From: JAJDZL01 sp965220665
GTDB lineage: Bacteria > Pseudomonadota > Gammaproteobacteria > Arenicellales > JAJDZL01
Assembly: GCA_965220665.1 (NCBI GenBank)
Contig: CBDCQQ010000005.1
Coordinates: 2,170,001 to 2,234,000 of the forward strand
Length of the DNA stretch: 64,000 nt
Direction of reading: 5' to 3'
In this document: positions 17,259 to 25,255 of the stretch, piece by piece
Layout of the letters: every line of letters starts with the position of its first letter
Numbering within the stretch: the first letter of the stretch is position 1
Notes under the pieces: generated by a model
The model's database searches: none
The model's input: the letters and a program-made list of their open reading frames with translations, nothing else
Told to the model about the DNA's origin: nothing
Program-made: the position numbers and the translations under genes

Positions 17259-18587
17259 TCAATCATTGGTACACGGTCGGATACGGTCGGCTTCAATTAT
17301 TGCGAATCGCTTCATCAAACCATCTAAAATCGGTTCGCTTGTTGAACCAGGTACTCCAGTTTTAGCTGCGAGTGCTTCTGCTTCAGCGACTGCTTTGTCC
17401 TTTTGCTCAATCAGTTCAGACAGGATGTCGTCCGTGTCCTGTGCGTGCATACCTGCTTTCTTACCTGACTGTCGAAAGTGTCGAGGATGAATCTGGCTCA
17501 AGCGATAGTACTTCCTATCGCCGAACGACATAGCCATTTTCGTCTTTTGTATCGGGAATTCAGGGTACGGAGCTACCGACATCACATCGTATAGCGGTGC
17601 CAATCGATAACCTGCTGGTGCCAAAAAGATAGAAAAGTTCTTAGCATGACCATCGATAGCAGCTAATAGCCAAAACAAAATTTGTGCCTTCAGAAAAGTC
17701 CGTCGATCCTCGTACGGAGCAATTGTGCTATTGAGGAGTTTGAAAATTTCATTCATACCGGGACCTCCATCGCTTTGGTATTTTTGATTTGGAGGGAACC
17801 CTAAGGCTTGACATATATCTTCCTGCGGTAACCGGTAAAGTACATTCTGCCGCCACACCCGGTCAAATCGTTCCACTACGATCACAGGCTTGTCCTCAAA
17901 ATGATGCACATAGGCTTTTGCTGCTTCAAGTCCAAATGTACGGCAAAGCGTCAGGCATAACCATTCATTCCAAGGGGAATCGGAGAAATCTGCACCAGTC
18001 GGACTTTCCTTGATCGCGGGTTTAAAAATGTGAGAGGTTGGAGTCGATCCGAGCGGCAACTGCCATTGATTGTCAACCCAAATAAAGGCTGTCTTTTCTT
18101 GTATACCAGCGATCGAAATACGAAATTCATTTTCATCAAGTTGAAGTGCTAGCGGATTATTGTGCAGAGAAGCTAATCGAGAAATGATCTCGTTTTCGTT
18201 CACTGGTCGATAACTCATTTTTGTCAGATTGCCCGGACCGTGGCCTTCCGGTAGAAATCTGAGCGCTCCAACACAATCCCGTCCGATGACAGCAAGCAAA
18301 TCAAAAGTGTCAGTACTCTCGGCCTGTTTCTGCGTCGCGATCTTTTGTCGCATAGCATGACTATCCGGCAAAAGCCCGTCAAAATAGTGAAGCGCATTGC
18401 CGCCAGACCAGACTCGGTCTGACAGCGGCATCGATAAAGATATGGAAAATGCAAGTTTTGACGACAGCCACTGCAGGTCGTAGCGAAATGAAACAGTACC
18501 GTTTGGAATACGGATCAACTGCCCGACTCTACTATTACCGATGTATACATCTAAAACGCGTTTTTGACGTTTTCGACCCAAGTTCAA
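17259..18587 (-). CDS. hipA: HipA-type serine/threonine kinase toxin
   Basis: A 442-residue HipA kinase. The N-terminal HipA subdomain (VYIGNSRVGQLIRIPNG) is followed by the kinase core: RISIAGIQEKTAFI holds the phospho-regulated loop, DGHAKNFSIFL the catalytic Asp and Asn, and LAPLYDVMSVAPYPE the metal-binding Asp. HipA toxins phosphorylate glutamyl-tRNA synthetase or related targets and induce persistence. The start is a TTG at 18587 that overlaps the hipB stop by four bases, giving tight coupling. It is neutralised by HipB encoded just upstream. Confidence 0.88.
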   Translation of the reverse strand: MNLGRKRQKRVLDVYIGNSRVGQLIRIPNGTVSFRYDLQWLSSKLAFSISLSMPLSDRVWSGGNALHYFDGLLPDSHAMRQKIATQKQAESTDTFDLLAVIGRDCVGALRFLPEGHGPGNLTKMSYRPVNENEIISRLASLHNNPLALQLDENEFRISIAGIQEKTAFIWVDNQWQLPLGSTPTSHIFKPAIKESPTGADFSDSPWNEWLCLTLCRTFGLEAAKAYVHHFEDKPVIVVERFDRVWRQNVLYRLPQEDICQALGFPPNQKYQSDGGPGMNEIFKLLNSTIAPYEDRRTFLKAQILFWLLAAIDGHAKNFSIFLAPAGYRLAPLYDVMSVAPYPEFPIQKTKMAMSFGDRKYYRLSQIHPRHFRQSGKKAGMHAQDTDDILSELIEQKDKAVAEAEALAAKTGVPGSTSEPILDGLMKRFAIIEADRIRPCTND

Positions 18588-18829
18588 TACTCCATAGGGT
18601 CAAATTCAGTTGTCCGACGGGGAACAATAGCAAGATCTAGGTCCAGAGCTGACAATACCTTGGTAATGGTATTGAGGTTTGCAGTCGTTGCAGCGTTCTC
18701 GATATCCGCGATCGACGCTTGCCTGACAGCGGCTTTCCTGGCAAGATCTAGTTGTCTCAATTTTTTTTGTTTACGTGCGAGGCGAATCACTGCTCCAAGA
18801 TCCCGATTAGTGCGAATCACTTTGTCCAT
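18584..18829 (-). CDS. hipB: HipB-type antitoxin, helix-turn-helix repressor
   Basis: An 81-residue Xre-family protein. The helix-turn-helix is LRQLDLARKAAVRQASIADI (about residues 28-47). The tail is short (RRTTEFDPMEY). HipB dimers bind HipA and repress the operon at palindromic operators. The ATG at 18829 has GAGGAC about five bases upstream. Two operator-like repeats lie 15 to 60 bases upstream. Confidence 0.88.
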   Translation of the reverse strand: MDKVIRTNRDLGAVIRLARKQKKLRQLDLARKAAVRQASIADIENAATTANLNTITKVLSALDLDLAIVPRRTTEFDPMEY

Positions 18830-18844
18830 ATTGTCCTCTATTGA

Positions 18845-18862
18845 TATACTCCTAGTCGTATA
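18845..18862. promoter_or_regulatory. hipBA operator 1
   Basis: TATAC-N8-GTATA, a dyad with the same 5-8-5 geometry as the E. coli HipB site TATCC-N8-GGATA. It lies just upstream of the hipB ribosome site. Confidence 0.75.
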
Positions 18863-18871
18863 TATTAAAAC

Positions 18872-18889
18872 TATACTGTACAGCGTATA
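18872..18889. promoter_or_regulatory. hipBA operator 2
   Basis: A second exact TATAC-N8-GTATA dyad, centre-to-centre 27 bp from operator 1. Repeated operators allow cooperative HipB binding, as in E. coli. Confidence 0.75.
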
Positions 18890-19136
18890 TTATATTCATA
18901 TTCGCTTTAACGGATATAAATTTTGTGCACTTGAGAACTGAAGAAAAATTTGTACTCAGACCGTTATCAAGCAAATTATGGTAAATAGATGCGGCTGTTC
19001 CGCGGCGAATGAATACCCTGTGTCTCGCGCATTGTCTCTGACAGACATTCGGGTGTTTCGCACGAAGGGCAGGAACAGTAAGGTGCAGGGGCCGCCCGGA
19101 CTAATACATAGCGGCTTTATGTGCGGGGGAGGATTT

Positions 19137-19377
19137 TTACAAGCGCAGATTATTCATCAGCGCTAGGTTTCGCAGCTGTGCTAGAGTTTCTAGCGCAGCC
19201 CAGTCTTTTTTGCGGGCGGTGTTGATGAGTAGGCACATGGTCAGAAAGTATTGCGCGCCTTGTTCAGTTCGAAAGTTACTGGAGTTTTCTGTCTAGTTTC
19301 GCCATTGCTCAGCATCTGCATCGCAAGAAGCGCCTTACACAGTCCAGCGACAACACCCTTTGGTACCAAATATCCCA
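19137..19377 (-). pseudogene. Possible frameshifted gene remnant, unknown
   Basis: In the gene-poor stretch 18942-19706, a minus-strand frame starts at 19377 (MGYLVPKGVVAGLCKALLAM) and stops at 19241. Another frame continues in protein-like fashion (AQYFLTMCLLINTARKKDWA) to 19137. A single frameshift would join them into about 80 residues. No family is recognised. The rest of this stretch holds nothing I can support. Confidence 0.3.
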
Positions 19378-19651
19378 TCGGTTAGCGCCTGATTGATCTT
19401 TGCACACCAATTCAAACAATACCGTCTTCAATGTCAAGAGGTTGGAGAGATTCTTTCAGTGGCTGAAAACAACCACCCGGTACCATGTGAATGACCCAGA
19501 ACGGACAACTTCTAGGTGCAGACCCGCCGATAATCGTGTAGAACTGCGCATAGGAAATCCTGTGTTTCAAACTTCTAGCAATGCCAACATCTGACATTAT
19601 CACGCCTATAGCACAAGATACGCTAGAAGACCAAACACTCTAAAGTTGCTT

Positions 19652-19674
19652 TGTTCAAAATTGTATATTGAACA
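19652..19674. promoter_or_regulatory. Inverted repeat upstream of NAD-glutamate dehydrogenase
   Basis: TGTTCAA-N9-TTGAACA, a perfect 7-bp dyad ending 32 bases before the start codon. A regulator site is plausible; no regulator is identified. Confidence 0.4.
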
Positions 19675-19706
19675 TATAGTTTGGATTCAAACCTAGGGAG
19701 GATTCC

Positions 19707-22700
19707 ATGTCTATCCTGCACTCAAATCAAACTGAAGCGTTGATCAATAGACTGGTAAGCGATGATCGCAGTGTATTGCGTACCAGTGACAGACAATTTT
19801 CTGATTTCATTCGATCTTACTATTACGGTGTTGCTTACGAGGAATTGAATCAAAGAGACGTATTTGATTTAAGAGGTGCCGCGCTTGCGCACTTCGAGTT
19901 GTGTAAATCCCGACAGTTGGACGAAACCAAAATCAGACTTTATTTTCCCGATGTTGAACGCGATGGGTGGCGCTCAAAATTCGCTGTTCTGGAAATCGTA
20001 ACTTTGGACCGTCCATTTCTTGTGGACTCCGTTTCGATGGTGTTAAACCAGGTAGGGTGCAAGGTTCACCACGTTGTTCATCCTGTATTCGCCGTGAAGA
20101 GAAACGCATCCGGCGGGCTGCAGAGAATTGCAGCGCCTCTGAATGCTGACTTTCTCGACGGAGTATTTGAATCGTTTCTTCACTTTGAATTTGACCGACC
20201 TGCCGACGAGAGTGATTTTGTTGAAATTGAAAAACGCCTGCGCAAAGTTCTGAAGACCATTCAGGTTGCTGTTGAAGACTGGCGCCCGATTCGCGTAAAA
20301 ATGAAAGAGGCTTCGAAGAACCTTGAGAACGAGTTAAAACGCTCAGACAACACTGGTTTGGAAGACTATGCAGAGTTCTGCAATTGGCTGGCAGCTGGAA
20401 ATTTCTCATTGTTTGGATACTGCGAAATAAATTGGAGAAAGAATGGCAGGATGGCTTTGAATGAAAAGTCTGTTCTTGGCATATTTCGGGATTACGATGA
20501 CCTTGAAACCGTTTTGCCGATTGATGCGCTGGTCGCTAAAGCCAAAGACCAGTCAATCATCATTACCAAAGCAAATTCTCACTCGCCGATCCATCGTGCT
20601 TCCTACCTGGATGTAATCGTTATTCCGAAATTCTCAGCGGCAGGCAATTTCAATGGAATTCGGGCTGTTGCTGGGCTTTTCAGTTCAACCGCGTACAACG
20701 GAAGCGCAAGTCTGATTCCTTTATTGCGCACCAAAATCAAACATGTACTTCAGCGCAGTCGCTTTCCAGAAACAACTCACAGCATTCGCGTTTTGACGAA
20801 TATCATCGACAACTTTCCTCGCGACTTGCTTTTTAGAATTTCAGTAGATGAACTTTTCGAAGATGTCGCTGGCACTCTGGAACTGCAGGAACGAAATCGG
20901 GTAAGACTTTTTCTCAGGCGGGAACCGTTCGGACGCTTCTACTCTGCGCTGGTTTACATTCCACACGAGTTGTTCGGCCGCGAGTTACGTGTCAAGATTG
21001 AGGGCATTCTGATGGAATCTCTCAAAGGCAAGTCTTCAGAGTTCTTTGCCACCTTTTCAGGTTCGGTTCTGGCGCGGATTGAGTACACCATCTATGTTGA
21101 CAAGGACAGTCAGCCCAATGTCAGCCTGGAGGAAATTCAGCAACGGGTTCAGGATGCTGCAACCACTTGGCGCGACTCACTTCATCAGGCGACGATCGAG
21201 CGCTACGGAGAAGACTTAGGTACGCAGTATTTGAGAACCTTTGAGAATGCATTCGGGGCAAGCTTTAAAGAAGATCACTCGCCTTGGGTCGTTGCAGCAG
21301 ATCTTGAGAAACTGTCTGCGCTGAGCGGAAAAAATGATCTGATTGTTTCTTTCTTTCGAACATTGCAGGAGACCGATCGCAGGCAAATGCGATTGAAACT
21401 GTTCAGTTTCAAGAAACAGATTTCTCCTTCTGATGTTCTGCCAGTACTTGAAAACATGGGGCTTTGGGTGAAGGAAGAACGCCCCTATGAAATTACGCGT
21501 TCAGACGATGACTATATTTGGATGCATGATTACTCACTGAGGCACTCGGAGGAACGCTATGCGGAACATCAGCGTAAAGACTTTGAAGAGGCATTTTCCA
21601 ATATCTGGCGTGGTGATGCTGAAAATGACCAGTTCAATCGACTGGTTCTGATAGCCGGCCTGACTTGGAGGCAGGTCTCGGTCTTGCGCGCCTACAGTCG
21701 TTATCTCAAACAAATCGGTCATGCATTCAGCGATACCTACATTACCAATACGTTCATTGCTAATCTTGCTATGACGCAAAGTCTGATTCAATATTTTGAA
21801 TTGAAATTTGATCCAACTTCCGGCACAGCAGATAAGGAATTATCAAAGGTGAGGGAGGTAATGGATGCCCATCTGGATGCAGTATCCAGCCTGGATGAGG
21901 ATGTCATCTTGCGAAGTTACAAAAATGCAATGACATCAACCATTCGCACTAACTATTTCTGTACCAACAAGGACGGTGGACCGCATAACTATCTATCCTT
22001 CAAGATAGACTGTGCCCGAATCATCAAAATGCCGGACCCTCGTCCCATGTATGAAATCTTCGTTTACTCACCGCGCACGGAAGCGGTGCATTTACGCGGT
22101 GGGAAGGTTGCTCGCGGCGGACTTCGATGGTCAGACCGAAGGGAAGATTTCAGGACAGAGGTTCTAGGGCTGGTCAAAGCTCAGATGGTCAAGAATGCAG
22201 TGATCGTGCCAGTCGGTTCCAAGGGTGGATTTGTAGTCAAACGAGCACCTGAACCCGGAAAATCCATGTTGGATGAGGGGATTGCCTGCTATTCGATTTT
22301 CATCAGAGGCATGCTGGACATCACGGATAACATCGTCGGCAATAAGGTCGTCCACCCGGCCAATGTGAAACGCTACGACGATGATGATCCATATTTGGTC
22401 GTTGCAGCGGACAAGGGTACTGCGACCTTTTCGGATATTGCAAATGGACTGTCGGCAGAATATGGATTCTGGTTAGGAGACGCATTTGCTTCAGGCGGAT
22501 CAGTTGGTTATGATCACAAGGCAATGGGCATCACCGCCCGCGGTGCATGGGAGTCGGTGAAACGCCACTTCCGAGAGTTGGGAGTTGACATCCAGACCAC
22601 TGATTTCACAGTAATTGGAATCGGCGATATGGGCGGAGATGTATTCGGGAACGGAATGCTGCTCTCCCGTCACATTCAGTTGGTCGGCGCTTTCAATCAC

Positions 22701-24518
22701 ATCGAAATATTTTTAGATCCAAATCCAGATTCAGAAGCTAGCTACACGGAAAGACAGCGTCTGTTCACAACACCTGGCTCAAGTTGGAAAGACTATGACA
22801 AATCGCTGATATCCGAAGGTGGTGGTGTATTTGATCGAACTGCTAAAGCGATTGATATTTCACCTGCGGTACAGCGTCGACTAAAAATCAAAAAGACCAA
22901 ACTGACACCTAACGAGCTGATGCATGCAATGTTGCAGGCACCCGTAGACCTGTTGTGGAATGGGGGGATTGGCACTTATGTCAAAGCGTCAGCTGAATCT
23001 CATGCTGACACCGAAAATCGTTCAAATGATGCCATACGCGTCAATGGTGGTGAACTCGGAGCGAAAGTAGTCGGGGAGGGTGGCAATCTGGGCATGACTC
23101 AGTTAGGTCGAGTCGAATACTGCATGCATGGTGGCCGTTGTTACACGGATTCAATTGATAACTCCGGTGGAGTCGATTGTTCTGACCACGAAGTCAACAT
23201 CAAAATCTTGCTTAATCAGGTTGTCAATAACGGTGAGATGACAGTTAAACAGCGCGAAAAAATACTGCGTGAGATGACCGATGAAGTTGCAGAACTGGTG
23301 TTAGAAAGCAACTATCAGCAAAGCCAAGCACTCAGTTTGCTGAATGTTTGTTCCAATGATCTGCTGGGAGAACACAGTCGATACATTCAGGAATTGGAAT
23401 CATCAGGACAGCTAAACCCTTCAATTGAGTATCTTCCCGATTGGCAGGAAATCAAGCGACGCGACGGTGCTGGTCTCGGGCTCAAACTACCGGAACTTTC
23501 GGTGTTGCTCGCCTATTCAAAAATGTCGCTTTATCAAGAACTGTTGGATTCTGATATGCCAGAGGACGCTTACCTGGCCAGAGATTTGCATGACTATTTT
23601 CCTGACCGTCTATCTAAGGCATTCAGCCCAGAGATGGATGATCATCGCCTAAAACGGGAAATTATTGCAACCTATGTTACCAATAACATGATCAACCGAG
23701 TCGGTCCGACATTTGCCTATCGCATGCACGAATTGACGAGTGCGGCGTTTGCTGACATTGCGCGGTCTTACTGTGCTGCACGGGAAATTTTCGACATGCG
23801 TACGATTTGGTCATCAATCGAAGAATTAGACAATAAAGTGCCCGCGCAAAGCCAGTTTGAAATGTTGACATTTGCGGCGGGGTTGCTTGAGCGAGCTGCC
23901 ATTTGGCTACTACGGCATCGAAGTCATCCACTTAATATTGAAGAGACTGTGAAGTATTACCGGAATCACGTTGAAGCCTTGTCCAGTGAGCTTTCAAATG
24001 TGTTGAGTCGAGAATATACCGATCAGATCAATGTGCACCTGAAGAAGCTTCTTGACAACAACGTTCCAGAAGATCTTGCACAGAAAGTCGTTCAATGCAT
24101 TCCGCTGTCCACTGCTATGGATATTGTTGAAATCATAAAGCAGACAGGAAAATCTGTCGGTTTCGTGTCAAGTGTTTACTTTGATATTGGAGCAAAACTT
24201 GAATTGATCTGGATTCGTCAGCAGGTTGCGAATCTTCCGGTTGAAAATCAATGGCATGGTCTCGCCAAATCCAGATTGAGTGACGACATTCATGCACATC
24301 AGCATGCAATTGCAAGTGATGCTGTGAGGCAGGCTAATACCGACAGCCCACAGCAGGCAGTTCAGATGTGGATGGAGTCAAACAGGGTTGGATGTCGAAT
24401 GTTGGCGAATATCATCTCTGAGATGAAGTCCATCACAAAAATCGACTTTGCCACCTTGACTGTTGCAATAAGTGAAGTTTATCTGCTTGGACGAAGCTCC
24501 GAATCTTCCTCACACTAA
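19707..24518 (+). CDS. gdhB: NAD-specific glutamate dehydrogenase, large type
   Basis: A 1603-residue NAD-GDH of the ~180-kDa class that converts glutamate to 2-oxoglutarate and ammonium. The N-terminal half holds ACT-like regulatory segments (AVLEIVTLDRPFLVDSVSMV). The catalytic region starts near residue 720: KVARGGLRWSDRREDFRTE and VPVGSKGGFVVK carry the substrate and catalytic lysines; DKGTATFSDIANGLS and TVIGIGDMGGDVFGNGML form the dinucleotide fold; LWNGGIGTYVK and GEGGNLGMTQLGRVEY follow. Start at 19707 with GGGAGG eight bases upstream. Length is normal for the family. It ends tail-to-tail with the desaturase gene, the two stops overlapping. In this setting it can feed carbon from amine-derived glutamate into the TCA cycle. 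Confidence 0.95.
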   Translation: MSILHSNQTEALINRLVSDDRSVLRTSDRQFSDFIRSYYYGVAYEELNQRDVFDLRGAALAHFELCKSRQLDETKIRLYFPDVERDGWRSKFAVLEIVTLDRPFLVDSVSMVLNQVGCKVHHVVHPVFAVKRNASGGLQRIAAPLNADFLDGVFESFLHFEFDRPADESDFVEIEKRLRKVLKTIQVAVEDWRPIRVKMKEASKNLENELKRSDNTGLEDYAEFCNWLAAGNFSLFGYCEINWRKNGRMALNEKSVLGIFRDYDDLETVLPIDALVAKAKDQSIIITKANSHSPIHRASYLDVIVIPKFSAAGNFNGIRAVAGLFSSTAYNGSASLIPLLRTKIKHVLQRSRFPETTHSIRVLTNIIDNFPRDLLFRISVDELFEDVAGTLELQERNRVRLFLRREPFGRFYSALVYIPHELFGRELRVKIEGILMESLKGKSSEFFATFSGSVLARIEYTIYVDKDSQPNVSLEEIQQRVQDAATTWRDSLHQATIERYGEDLGTQYLRTFENAFGASFKEDHSPWVVAADLEKLSALSGKNDLIVSFFRTLQETDRRQMRLKLFSFKKQISPSDVLPVLENMGLWVKEERPYEITRSDDDYIWMHDYSLRHSEERYAEHQRKDFEEAFSNIWRGDAENDQFNRLVLIAGLTWRQVSVLRAYSRYLKQIGHAFSDTYITNTFIANLAMTQSLIQYFELKFDPTSGTADKELSKVREVMDAHLDAVSSLDEDVILRSYKNAMTSTIRTNYFCTNKDGGPHNYLSFKIDCARIIKMPDPRPMYEIFVYSPRTEAVHLRGGKVARGGLRWSDRREDFRTEVLGLVKAQMVKNAVIVPVGSKGGFVVKRAPEPGKSMLDEGIACYSIFIRGMLDITDNIVGNKVVHPANVKRYDDDDPYLVVAADKGTATFSDIANGLSAEYGFWLGDAFASGGSVGYDHKAMGITARGAWESVKRHFRELGVDIQTTDFTVIGIGDMGGDVFGNGMLLSRHIQLVGAFNHIEIFLDPNPDSEASYTERQRLFTTPGSSWKDYDKSLISEGGGVFDRTAKAIDISPAVQRRLKIKKTKLTPNELMHAMLQAPVDLLWNGGIGTYVKASAESHADTENRSNDAIRVNGGELGAKVVGEGGNLGMTQLGRVEYCMHGGRCYTDSIDNSGGVDCSDHEVNIKILLNQVVNNGEMTVKQREKILREMTDEVAELVLESNYQQSQALSLLNVCSNDLLGEHSRYIQELESSGQLNPSIEYLPDWQEIKRRDGAGLGLKLPELSVLLAYSKMSLYQELLDSDMPEDAYLARDLHDYFPDRLSKAFSPEMDDHRLKREIIATYVTNNMINRVGPTFAYRMHELTSAAFADIARSYCAAREIFDMRTIWSSIEELDNKVPAQSQFEMLTFAAGLLERAAIWLLRHRSHPLNIEETVKYYRNHVEALSSELSNVLSREYTDQINVHLKKLLDNNVPEDLAQKVVQCIPLSTAMDIVEIIKQTGKSVGFVSSVYFDIGAKLELIWIRQQVANLPVENQWHGLAKSRLSDDIHAHQHAIASDAVRQANTDSPQQAVQMWMESNRVGCRMLANIISEMKSITKIDFATLTVAISEVYLLGRSSESSSH

Positions 24519-25255
24519 AAATCTGACTTCATTGCGACGGTTTTGTCAAACTTTTCTGGGATCCAGCCCGGTGGTTTGATCAAATACTTCAGAGCGTCAC
24601 CGATGCGTCTGGCAGATGCCATTTTTCTGACCAATCTGGTTAGACCGTGAAACCAGACAACAAATGGATTCACAGAGTTGATCGGGTCTGAAATCCCATA
24701 TTCAACTTTTTCAATTTCTTCTTCGAATGTTCCAAACATTCGGTCCCAGATGATGAAAATCCCACCATAGTTCTTGTCAATGTACTGAGAATTTCTACCG
24801 TGATGAACTCTGTGGTGCGACGGTGTGTTGAAAATCCATTCAATTGGTTTAGGCAGTTTGCCAACTAGTTCGGTATGAAGTGGGGTTTGGTAAAGCAGCA
24901 CAATCGCTTCAGCGACGAAGACCAGGGCGGGGTGAAATCCTGCAAGTATCAAGGGCAAGTGAAATGCGATTGGAATCAGACCATCAAGCGGACCAAATCT
25001 ATATGCCACTGTGATATTGAAATAAGGTGAGCTGTGGTGAACCGTGTGAGATGACCACCCAATTCCCGTTCTGTGTGAAAAACGATGTTCGCAATAGTAA
25101 GCGAAATCGGCGAGCACAATACAAAGAACAATCGACCAGGTGGTCATGGGTATGGTGGCAATCGCAAAGTAAGAGGTGGAATAGTAGACGGTTATGAAAA
25201 TTGAACCAAGCGCTATGTAGTACAGGAGTACAAAGGCAGCGTAGGTGACGAAATT

